The position numbers and the translations under genes were made by a program. A stretch of 36,121 nucleotides of DNA from contig NZ_PKGB01000021.1 in NCBI RefSeq assembly GCF_002848135.1, positions 1-36,121 on the forward strand, given 5' to 3'. Shown here piece after piece: positions 9,247 through 15,572 of the stretch (the stretch's first letter is position 1; every line of letters starts with the position of its first letter). Below the pieces are notes generated by a model. The model was not told the DNA's origin. It ran no database searches and saw nothing but the letters and a program-made list of their open reading frames with translations. This DNA comes from Hydrogenovibrio sp. SC-1. Lineage in GTDB: Bacteria; Pseudomonadota; Gammaproteobacteria; Thiomicrospirales; Thiomicrospiraceae.

Positions 9247-10725
9247 ATGAATTTTATTGAAACACGTGGCAATGATGGGGTAAAACCCACTTCTCAGACC
9301 TTTTCTCAAGCCATTTTAAGTCCAATGTCGTCATTCGGTGGTATTTATTCTCCGGAAAGCCTCCCGCTATTTGACGACAACTTCTTACAGTCACATTTGA
9401 ACTCAAGTTATAAAACGCTTGCAAAAGCCGTATTAGCGCAATTTGAAGTGGATATTGATAATGCTGTTATTGATGATGCCCTGAGTTTGTATGATCAGTT
9501 TGATGATCCCAACAATCCAGTGCCAGTGGTTAAGGTGTATGATGATTTATATGTCAGTGAATTGTTTCATGGCCCAACACGTGCATTTAAGGATATGGCA
9601 TTACAACCGTTTGGGAAGGTGTTGTCATCTGTTGCGCAGGCACGAAATGAGAAATATCTGATTCTTGCTGCAACCAGTGGCGATACAGGTCCAGCCGCTT
9701 TAGAAACGTTTAAAAACCAAGATAATGTGCAAGTAATTTGTATGTATCCAGATGGCGGCACTTCGGATGTTCAACGTTTGCAAATGGTTACGGAAGATGC
9801 CGACAACTTAAAAGTGATTGGTATTCATGGTGACTTTGACGACGCGCAGACTGCATTGAAAACCCTTTTGGTGTCAGATGCATTTCGCGAAGCATTGCAA
9901 CAAAAACATATTTCTGTCTCAGCGGCTAATTCAGTGAATTTTGGGCGGATTATTTTCCAAACGTTGTACCATATTTACAGTTATTTAGCGTTGGTGCGCC
10001 AAGGCGCAATTCAATTAGGTGAACGAGTCTACTTAAATGTACCGAGTGGCAACTTTGGGAATGCATTGGGCGGCTATTATGCTTATAAGATGGGGTTGCC
10101 GGTTGAACAGATCCATATTGCATCCAATCAAAATAATATTTTGACCCACTTTATTCGGACTGGCGAATATGATTTACGTGGAAAATCGGTGATTCCAACA
10201 AGTTCACCTGCAATGGATATCCTAAAGTCCTCGAATATCGAGCGAATCTTATTCGATTTGTTTGGTGCTGAACGCACCAAAGAATTGATGCTGCAATTAG
10301 ATTCCGAAAAATATTATGCATTAACAGCAGATGAATTGGCTCAAGTTCAGGCTATTTTTGCGGCAGACTTCGCTTCAGATGAAGATGTCAAAGGCTATAT
10401 TAAGCAGGCGTTTGATGTGGGGTATTTAATGTGTCCTCACACCGCGACTTGCTTTAAGCCTTACCAAACCTGTCGTAAAGACCCTGCCATTAAAACCATT
10501 GCCTACTCAACGGCGGAATGGACTAAATTCTCACCGATGGTTGCGAATGCATTGACGGGTGAGAGTTATTCAGGAGATGAGGTTGCGTTAAAAGCCGTTT
10601 CTGAACTGGCGAATGCCCCCATCTCTGAGCAAATTGCCAGTTTGTTTAACAAGCCAATTACGCAAAAAGTCGTGATTGATAAAAATGACATTGAATCAGA
10701 AATCTTAGCCTTTTTAGAGCGTTGA
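9247..10725 (+). CDS. thrC: Threonine synthase
   Basis: PLP enzyme converting O-phosphohomoserine to threonine, 492 residues, of the long proteobacterial/yeast form. Key features are the N-terminal FIETRGNDGVKPTSQTFSQAIL, the PLP lysine Lys115 in HGPTRAFKDMALQ, the phosphate-binding AATSGDTGPAALE, SVNFGRIIFQTLYH, and VPSGNFGNALGGYYA. Downstream of hom and the RpfE-like gene, it completes the threonine branch in this cluster. The probable mobile element begins about 75 bp after its stop. The gene itself is intact. Confidence 0.97.
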   Translation: MNFIETRGNDGVKPTSQTFSQAILSPMSSFGGIYSPESLPLFDDNFLQSHLNSSYKTLAKAVLAQFEVDIDNAVIDDALSLYDQFDDPNNPVPVVKVYDDLYVSELFHGPTRAFKDMALQPFGKVLSSVAQARNEKYLILAATSGDTGPAALETFKNQDNVQVICMYPDGGTSDVQRLQMVTEDADNLKVIGIHGDFDDAQTALKTLLVSDAFREALQQKHISVSAANSVNFGRIIFQTLYHIYSYLALVRQGAIQLGERVYLNVPSGNFGNALGGYYAYKMGLPVEQIHIASNQNNILTHFIRTGEYDLRGKSVIPTSSPAMDILKSSNIERILFDLFGAERTKELMLQLDSEKYYALTADELAQVQAIFAADFASDEDVKGYIKQAFDVGYLMCPHTATCFKPYQTCRKDPAIKTIAYSTAEWTKFSPMVANALTGESYSGDEVALKAVSELANAPISEQIASLFNKPITQKVVIDKNDIESEILAFLER

Positions 10726-10746
10726 CTTCGATAGAATTTGTCTATA

Positions 10747-10767
10747 AAAAACAGCCAGGCCTGGCGG
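10747..10767. repeat. CCAGGCCTGG palindrome, copy 2 (left flank of element)
   Basis: GCCAGGCCTGGC (10754-10765) preceded by AAAAACA and followed by GG. The same 21 bases occur in inverted orientation at 16967-16987. On the minus strand the palindrome is followed by TGTTTTTT, so it could terminate minus-strand transcription leaving the element toward thrC. Confidence 0.6.
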
Positions 10768-10800
10768 TTATAAAACCCATAACCTATTGTATTTATTAGG

Positions 10801-10840
10801 TTAAAGATTCAAGTGTACAAATTTGTGTACATAGCAAAGC
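10801..10840 (+). other. Left attachment-like site
   Basis: AAAGATTC (10803-10810), then two GTGTACA boxes (10813-10819 and 10825-10831) 12 bp apart. The same layout (AAAGATTC, then GTGTACA boxes 12 bp apart) is found in the same orientation at 16807-16834, next to the recombinase gene. Interpreted as one end of the integrated element. No tRNA gene is visible here. Confidence 0.45.
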
Positions 10841-10858
10841 TTTTTCTATATTTTCCTT

Positions 10859-10882
10859 GCCCAAACCTCTGTTTGGGCTATT
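10859..10882 (+). terminator. Stem-loop GCCCAAAC/GTTTGGGC
   Basis: Perfect 8-bp stem GCCCAAAC (10859-10866) and GTTTGGGC (10871-10878) with a CTCT loop, followed by TATTTCATT. A plausible weak intrinsic terminator just inside the left end site; it would shield the element from thrC read-through. Confidence 0.45.
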
Positions 10883-11020
10883 TCATTCATCAATACCAAC
10901 CCTATATTCGTTCAAAGATAACTATATCAAAAATCACCTCTGACTATTGTTCAAAATTTCAAACACAACCTCTAAACCAACTAACCTATCACGCTACTTC
11001 AGGACTTTGATTTGCTTTTG

Positions 11021-11074
11021 CCAACAACCCAAAATGAGCAAGGGTTTAGGGTACCCTGCTGATTTTAGGGTTGG
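11021..11074 (+). repeat. Capped hairpin H1
   Basis: Arms from CCAAC (11021) to GTTGG (11074), with AAAAT-AGCA paired to TGCT-ATTTT. Cap GGG (11042-11044)/CCC (11054-11056), loop TTTAGGGTA, and one extra A at the base of the cap (GCAAGGG against CCCTGC). Confidence 0.6.
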
Positions 11075-11133
11075 CGGAGTCTGTAATTTAATCACTTGTG
11101 ATTCAAGTAACAGGCGCAGGCCAAAGTCACCAT

Positions 11134-11167
11134 CCATTCAAAAGGGTTCAGGGTTCCCTTTGAATGG
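11134..11167 (+). repeat. Capped hairpin H2
   Basis: CCATTCAAAAGGG (11134-11146) pairs with CCCTTTGAATGG (11156-11167), leaving one unpaired A below the GGG/CCC cap. Loop TTCAGGGTT (11147-11155). Confidence 0.65.
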
Positions 11168-11181
11168 AATGTGTCTGCGGA

Positions 11182-11222
11182 GATGAATAGGCAAAATTGT
11201 AAAACAAGTGAGCCTATTCATC
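11182..11222 (+). repeat. Hairpin between H2 and H3
   Basis: Perfect 11-bp stem GATGAATAGGC (11182-11192) and GCCTATTCATC (11212-11222) with a 19-base loop. It does not have the GGG/CCC cap. Flanked by GCGGAG and CGGAGG, short elements that also recur at 11075-11079 and 11295-11300. Confidence 0.6.
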
Positions 11223-11231
11223 GGAGGTCAA

Positions 11232-11283
11232 AGCCTTAGCTAATTATGAAGGGTAACGGGTTCCCTCATAATTGGGTATGGCT
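11232..11283 (+). repeat. Capped hairpin H3
   Basis: AGCC/GGCT outer pairs, an internal loop, then AATTATGA-A-GGG (11242-11253) against CCCTCATAATT (11263-11273). Extra A below the cap; loop TAACGGGTT. The internal loop strands CCTTAG (11234-11239) and TATGG (11277-11281) differ by one base from the classical 11-nt GAAA tetraloop receptor (CCUAAG...UAUGG). Confidence 0.6.
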
Positions 11284-11307
11284 GCGAAGTGAAACGGAGG
11301 TCAACGG

Positions 11308-11350
11308 TTTTATCGTTTTGGAGGGTCAGGGTTCCTTCAAAACGATAAAA
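11308..11350 (+). repeat. Capped hairpin H4
   Basis: Seventeen-bp stem from TTTTATCG (11308) to CGATAAAA (11350), with one G-U wobble two pairs below the GG/CC end. Loop GTCAGGGTT (11325-11333). This copy has the wobble where the other four have an unpaired A. Confidence 0.6.
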
Positions 11351-11369
11351 GCGGCGGAACAAAAGTTAA

Positions 11370-11426
11370 GGCAAAAAAGCTAATTTTCAAGGGTAACGGG
11401 TTCCCTGAAAAATAGGTTTTTTAGCC
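11370..11426 (+). repeat. Capped hairpin H5
   Basis: GGC/GCC base, A6/T6 and CTA/TAG stem parts, then ATTTTCA-A-GGG (11383-11393) against CCCTGAAAAAT (11403-11413). Extra A below the cap; loop TAACGGGTT, identical to H3. Confidence 0.6.
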
Positions 11427-11432
11427 GACTTC

Positions 11433-11589
11433 TTGTGGAGTGGCGCCGTCGAGAAATCGACTGCCATCGCTACGAGGTTAACGAAGTTAAGCCTTTCTTG
11501 CTTGTGTGGTTAGGAGCTATCCAACCACAAAAAGCCTAGAAAGCCCTAGGATCGGGGGCAGTCGACTTGTCGACGGCGCCCAACCACGA
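11433..11589 (+). repeat. Long inverted repeat / possible four-way junction
   Basis: GGCGCC-GTCGA-GAAA-TCGAC-TGCC (11442-11465) is mirrored by GGCA-GTCGA-CTTG-TCGAC-GGCGCC (11557-11580). The arms can pair as one long helix with a central mismatch. Alternatively each arm folds back on a GAAA or CTTG tetraloop, giving a junction with no unpaired bases. Outer support: TTGTGG (11433-11438) with CCACGA (11584-11589). Enclosed: AGGTTAAC-GAA-GTTAA-G-CCT (11475-11494), and a bulged hairpin at about 11494-11543 with CTTTCT/AGAAAG and GGTT/AACC stems. Confidence 0.6.
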
Positions 11590-11606
11590 CATGGTTGAAA
11601 ACCATG
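11590..11606 (+). repeat. GAA-triloop hairpin
   Basis: CATGGTT-GAA-AACCATG, a perfect 7-bp stem. The same GAA triloop caps hairpins at 11478-11490 (TTAAC/GTTAA) and near 11636-11652 (GACTCT/AGAGTT). Confidence 0.55.
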
Positions 11607-11884
11607 ACGGGGTTCTCGGGAGCAGAATTAAAAATGACTCTGAAAGAGTTGTTTTTGATTATGTGGACGTTGGGGTGAAGGGGATGGAAGTTCCCTTCTG
11701 GTAAGGCCTCATGCCTAGGCAACGCCTAATAATGACAGTTAAAGCCTAGTGGCTAAAGACAGCGTCTTTATTGAGCGTTCAGTTTAGTGTTCTTTATATT
11801 TTTATCTCCCTATTAGAGGTAATCCCATGTCGAAACACGGTTTCGATAAGGGGGTTTCTATAAACAATAGGAGGAATAAAAAAT

Positions 11885-12838
11885 ATGGAAACACTACAAC
11901 AAAAATTCGACTGTCTAGTCGAAGAACGATTTGAAACCATAGCCGGTGCTTACTACTTAGAACAGAATCCACCGGTCAGAAATCTTGGCCAACGCTATAA
12001 TGCAAAACGCTCTTTGGTTGGTAAGATTGCCATCTTACATACCATACTCAGATTTAAATATATTACCCCATCCAATGCACAGCTACTTTTATGTCATAAA
12101 AACAAAAGTACCACCAGTACGTTTCTAAAACGCATGATGAATGAAAAACTCATCAGACGAGTTAAAACAAAATGGCCAGAAAATCCTTTTGTCTATGCGT
12201 TCAATTACGAGAAGGCAAAACGATTTTTAGAGGAAAAAGCCAAAATATATTTTGATGACAACTTGAATGATGGCAGATTCGATTCTTCTCGCTATACCCT
12301 AACCGAATCGGTTAGGCATTTAGAAATGGTACAACAATTTGCCATTAGTCATAGCAAAGATGGCAATGAATTTCTAACCGAATACGAGTTAAAAAAACTT
12401 ACCACTGGTCGTATTTGGAATATGAAGTTTTGTGACTTAGTTGTCAAAGTACCGGATGCTAATCGTAAAGACAACTTGATGGATTGGCGAGGTATTGAAA
12501 TTGAAACGTCAATCAAAAGTGAGAAAAAATTACTGCATGGGATTGGTCGAGCAAATAAGTTATTGGCCACAAATTGTCTGAGCAGTATTCATTGGTATGT
12601 AGATAGTAATTATAGCTATCACTTTCAAAAAATATTGAGCGAAGGTAATGAAATTCCCAATATCACTTATCCAAAAGTGGCATCCGGTGGATTTTCAAGA
12701 AAACTACAAGAAATTGGCACTACCACTATTGTGTATGGTCATCATGTAAAAATCTATCCTGATAAGTATTTAAACAATGGGATTGAGGAATCAGACATTG
12801 AGGTGCATGAAGATGAATTATGGAATGTATACCGCTAG
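11885..12838 (+). CDS. Winged-helix / PD-(D/E)XK-like protein, replication-relaxation type
   Basis: A 317-residue protein I cannot name with certainty. AGGAGG (11869-11874) is 10 bp before the ATG. Residues about 45-95 look like a winged helix (ITPSNAQLLLCHKNKSTTST, then FLKRMMNEKLIRRV). Residues 144-155 (HLEMVQQFAISH) and about 175-245 resemble the replication-relaxation family (PF13814), including a possible nuclease-like core: Asp184 (FCDLVV), Glu205 and Glu207 (GIEIETS) and Lys211. Established knowledge: such proteins occur on plasmids and integrative elements near replication or mobilisation functions. Inference: it acts on, or is regulated by, the structured segment directly upstream. 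It is AT-rich, the only gene in the element besides the receptor and the recombinase, and no transmembrane segment is visible. Confidence 0.55.
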   Translation: METLQQKFDCLVEERFETIAGAYYLEQNPPVRNLGQRYNAKRSLVGKIAILHTILRFKYITPSNAQLLLCHKNKSTTSTFLKRMMNEKLIRRVKTKWPENPFVYAFNYEKAKRFLEEKAKIYFDDNLNDGRFDSSRYTLTESVRHLEMVQQFAISHSKDGNEFLTEYELKKLTTGRIWNMKFCDLVVKVPDANRKDNLMDWRGIEIETSIKSEKKLLHGIGRANKLLATNCLSSIHWYVDSNYSYHFQKILSEGNEIPNITYPKVASGGFSRKLQEIGTTTIVYGHHVKIYPDKYLNNGIEESDIEVHEDELWNVYR

Positions 12839-12946
12839 TGAGAGTTGTGCATAAGACCAAGGGGTTGTGGTGTATCCAAAATCTGGAAATATCAACAAAA
12901 ATGAACTAAAAAGCTCAAACATGGGCTAAAAACAGACCCTTTATGC

Positions 12947-12973
12947 GAAATTAACTCAAAAATTCGCCGATTA
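12947..12973 (+). promoter_or_regulatory. Candidate sigma-28 (FliA) promoter
   Basis: GAAA, 15 bases, then GCCGATTA. The FliA consensus is TAAA-N15-GCCGATAA, so 3 of 4 and 7 of 8 positions match with exact spacing. It faces the chemoreceptor gene, a typical FliA target, but lies 180 bp upstream with a possible terminator in between. Confidence 0.35.
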
Positions 12974-12991
12974 CTGAAATTGGCTGGGATT

Positions 12992-13042
12992 TAGATTAAT
13001 TTTGCAAAGGTCTCACTTTATTTAATCTATAGCAGTTTTTTT
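12992..13042 (+). terminator. Candidate terminator after the 317-aa protein
   Basis: TAGATTAA (12992-12999) pairs with TTAATCTA (13022-13029), with an inner AAAG/CTTT pairing. A run of seven T follows at 13036-13042. The stem is AT-rich and interrupted, so strength is uncertain. Confidence 0.35.
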
Positions 13043-13153
13043 AGTCTCCATATAGAATCTTAATCGCACGTTTTCTTGTCGCTATCACAATTACTTGTTA
13101 TTATTCTTGATTAAAATCGTAATAATTTATTGGACTTGTTTGAGGCATAAAAA

Positions 13154-15352
13154 ATGAATATTCGCGCACGTATGTTGTTATTGGTCAGTTTTTTATTGGC
13201 GTTTGCTATTATTGCCGTGATAACCGGTTTATCGATTATGAAGAGCAATAACACCGATTTAAAACACCTTTATGTTGATCGAATAGTCCCGCTTGAGGAT
13301 TTGAAAAAAATTGCAGATGCTTATGCCGTCAATATCGTGGATACCAACCATCAACTGCGTAATGGCAATCTAACCTGGCAACAAGCCAAAGATAATATTC
13401 TCAGTGCCCAATCTGATATTCAGCGTTTATGGTCAGGCTATATGAACACCACACTGACAGATGAAGAGGCGAAGCTTGCAGACAAAGCCCAGTCTTTAAT
13501 GTCATTTGCAGATCAACAGTCTCAACAACTGCTGGCCATGATTGATAACAGAGACCAGCAGGGCATCACCCAATTTAGTATCGACAAGCTCTACCCTGCT
13601 ATAGATCCCATTTCTGGCGTCATCTCTGAACTCATTAATCTACAGCTTCGAGAATCAAAAAAGATAAATGATACCTCGAATGAAAGTTATGAAACCATGT
13701 TATGGCTAGCGACTACCTTAGCCATCCTCATTTTAATCGTCGCCATATTACTGTCCAGAATCACCCTGATTGCGATTACACGACCATTAAACAACCTTGT
13801 GAACACAGCGCAACAGGTTCAAAACACAGGCGATCTTTCGCTTCGAGCCACGGTCACTCGCAATGATGAAATTGGACAGGTTTCCAGCGCATTCAACCAT
13901 CTTCTCGAAGCGGTTTCTAAGGGCATCGAAGATGCAAACCGGGTTGTTTCTGCTATCGCTAAAAGTGATTTTAAGCAAAGGATCACTAATGACTATCAAG
14001 GAGACTTAAACAATTTAAAACAGGGTATTAACAATTCCGCTGAAAGTGTTGCATTTATGATGTCAGAACTGGAAAAAATTATGACCGCACTCTCTCAAGG
14101 ACGATTTGATGCCAAAATGGATAAGGATGTACCTGATGCATTCCGTCAGCAAGTGGAATCCGCTTTGGATTCCATTTTTGACATTGTTGAAGACATTAAC
14201 CAGGTTATGGAAAAAATTAACCAGGGTGAATTTGATGCACGAGTTTCCAGTGCTGCATCAGGTCAGATGGACAGTTTAAAGCAAAACATTAACCGCTCGA
14301 TGGATGCCCTAGAAAACGCTATTGAAGACACTGTTTTTAATATCGAAGCGATTGCTTCAGGCGATTTAACCCACAGTATCACCAATGATTACCAAGGCCA
14401 GTTATTACGTTTGAAAAACTCGATTAATCAATCGAACCAGCGTTTAAGCGAGGTGGTGACTAAAGCATTGAATGCAACCTCAGTTGTGAATGGTGCAGCC
14501 TCTGAAGTATCTCAAGGTTCGATGAATTTAAGTCAAAGGGTACAGGAAAACGCTGCCGCTGCAGAACAAACCTCTGCGACCATGGAAGAAATGAGTTCAG
14601 CCGTAACCAATAATACCCAACACGCCAAAGAAGCCACTTCTGTCGCTCACGAAGTACAGCAAAAGTCGAATGAAGGGGTTCAGGTCATGCAGCAGACCAT
14701 TGAGGCGATGAATGCAATTCAGGAATCTAGCCACAAGATTTCGGATATTGTCTCACTGATTGATGGCATTGCCTTCCAAACCAACCTGTTAGCATTGAAT
14801 GCGGCTGTTGAAGCGGCAAGAGCAGGTGATCATGGTCGTGGATTTGCCGTAGTTGCTGGTGAAGTACGTTCTTTGGCTCAAAAAGCTGCGGATGCGGCAA
14901 AAGACATTACGAACTTGATTAATGAAAGTGTCACCCGTATTGACGATGGTACCAAATTAGCCACCGCATCTGGCGAAATGCTCACCACCATTAGTGAATC
15001 GGTTGACAATGTCACCAATATGATTGAACAAATCGCAGAAGCCTCTTCACAACAAATGGCAGGCATTCAGCAAGCCAACGCTGCCATTACGCAAATAGAT
15101 GAAGGCACACAGCAAAATGCGGCACTGGTTGAAGAAACCTCAGCGGCAGCAGAAAGCCTGAGTGAACAAGCTCGCATTTTACAAGAAGATATGGCTTTCT
15201 TCACCGTCAACGCTTCTGGTAATAAAGGATCGACTAGATTAGCAGCACCGAAGGCTGTAGCAAAAGCACCTACTCAACCAAAGTCCTCCCCTGCATTACC
15301 ATCAAAACTCGCACCAACCAGTGACAAGGATGATGAATGGGATGACTTTTAA
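13154..15352 (+). CDS. Methyl-accepting chemotaxis protein with HAMP array
   Basis: Inner-membrane chemoreceptor, 732 residues. Membrane helix 1 (about 7-28), a helical periplasmic sensor of four-helix-bundle type (29-183), membrane helix 2 (about 183-206), and a HAMP domain (207-259). Then come about four further HAMP-like repeats (roughly 260-300, 303-345, 347-385 and 390-428) with the recurring pattern SGDL/QGEFDAR/NDYQG. The signalling tip is classical (IVSLIDGIAFQTNLLALNAA, then VEAARAGDHGRGFAVVAGEV). The C-terminus ends in EWDDF, which fits the xWxxF tether for CheR/CheB. The ligand is unknown. It sits between the 317-aa gene and the recombinase, so it may be cargo of the element, though its base composition resembles the chromosome. 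Confidence 0.93.
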   Translation: MNIRARMLLLVSFLLAFAIIAVITGLSIMKSNNTDLKHLYVDRIVPLEDLKKIADAYAVNIVDTNHQLRNGNLTWQQAKDNILSAQSDIQRLWSGYMNTTLTDEEAKLADKAQSLMSFADQQSQQLLAMIDNRDQQGITQFSIDKLYPAIDPISGVISELINLQLRESKKINDTSNESYETMLWLATTLAILILIVAILLSRITLIAITRPLNNLVNTAQQVQNTGDLSLRATVTRNDEIGQVSSAFNHLLEAVSKGIEDANRVVSAIAKSDFKQRITNDYQGDLNNLKQGINNSAESVAFMMSELEKIMTALSQGRFDAKMDKDVPDAFRQQVESALDSIFDIVEDINQVMEKINQGEFDARVSSAASGQMDSLKQNINRSMDALENAIEDTVFNIEAIASGDLTHSITNDYQGQLLRLKNSINQSNQRLSEVVTKALNATSVVNGAASEVSQGSMNLSQRVQENAAAAEQTSATMEEMSSAVTNNTQHAKEATSVAHEVQQKSNEGVQVMQQTIEAMNAIQESSHKISDIVSLIDGIAFQTNLLALNAAVEAARAGDHGRGFAVVAGEVRSLAQKAADAAKDITNLINESVTRIDDGTKLATASGEMLTTISESVDNVTNMIEQIAEASSQQMAGIQQANAAITQIDEGTQQNAALVEETSAAAESLSEQARILQEDMAFFTVNASGNKGSTRLAAPKAVAKAPTQPKSSPALPSKLAPTSDKDDEWDDF

Positions 15353-15365
15353 TTTCTAATAACGA

Positions 15366-15393
15366 ATGCCTCTATTGTCTAAAATAGGGGCAT
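15366..15393 (+). terminator. Stem-loop downstream of the chemoreceptor
   Basis: ATGCCTCTATT (15366-15376) pairs with AATAGGGGCAT (15383-15393), 11 bp with one G-U, loop GTCTAA. No T-run follows. A second stem, CTGTAA (15399-15404) with TTACAG (15429-15434), lies just beyond, between this gene and the convergent recombinase gene. Confidence 0.4.
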
Positions 15394-15572
15394 ATTACCT
15401 GTAATACCCGTTGCAATAATGGGGGTTGTTACAGAAATTATTCTGATGGCAAAAGAATTCAGTTTCAATTTAGCCGAAATTGATTCTGAATCTCAAAGAG
15501 TATGAAAACTCAGTTCTCCCCAGTATGAAAAGCCTAAATACCGGGGATAAAATAAGGGGTTTAAGTTTAAGA

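Larger units (their letters stand above)
11021..11846 (+). ncRNA. Candidate large structured RNA (about 0.83 kb)
   Basis: No credible protein is encoded from 10841 to 11884. From 11021 to 11846 almost every stretch can be placed in a hairpin. In order: five hairpins with a shared cap and loop, one plain hairpin between the second and third, a long inverted repeat (11433-11589) enclosing two more hairpins, then stems at 11590-11606, 11629-11652 and 11802-11822, and TCGAAAC/GTTTCGA at 11831-11846 just before the ribosome-binding site of the next gene. G-U wobbles (for example in stems at 11308-11350 and 11802-11822) favour RNA over DNA as the folded form. The plus strand is inferred from the downstream gene and loop types. 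It does not match an RNA family I can name; size and mobile-element context recall the GOLLD and ROOL classes, without recognisable identity. Confidence 0.5.
12839..13153. other. Intergenic region before the chemoreceptor (315 bp)
   Basis: Contains the candidate sigma-28 promoter and the stem-loop with T-run described separately. I see no short gene. The last 80 bp are very AT-rich (TAATAATTTATTGG and similar) and may hold the actual receptor promoter. Confidence 0.4.

Noticed and set aside
10726-10840. tRNA gene as the integration target
   Set aside because: No cloverleaf or CCA-ending tRNA sequence can be read at either end of the element.
10813-11186. Two short open frames (65 and 79 codons) after thrC
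   Set aside because: They lack ribosome-binding sites, have unlikely composition and cross the left end site, the GCCCAAAC hairpin and hairpins H1 and H2. The hairpins explain the region better.
11021-11426. CRISPR array
   Set aside because: The repeated parts are hairpin tips on differing stems at irregular spacing, not direct repeats with uniform spacers, and no cas gene is present.
11021-11600. Integron attC sites or a group II intron
   Set aside because: There are no cassettes, no GTTRRRY/RYYYAAC pairs and no integron-type integrase insert; no reverse transcriptase or domain V sequence is visible. A retron is excluded for the same lack of reverse transcriptase.
11702-11720. AGGCCT and CCTAGG words near 11702-11720 as part of the palindrome family
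   Set aside because: Only the central six bases or a rearranged order match; the flanking CC...GG is missing.
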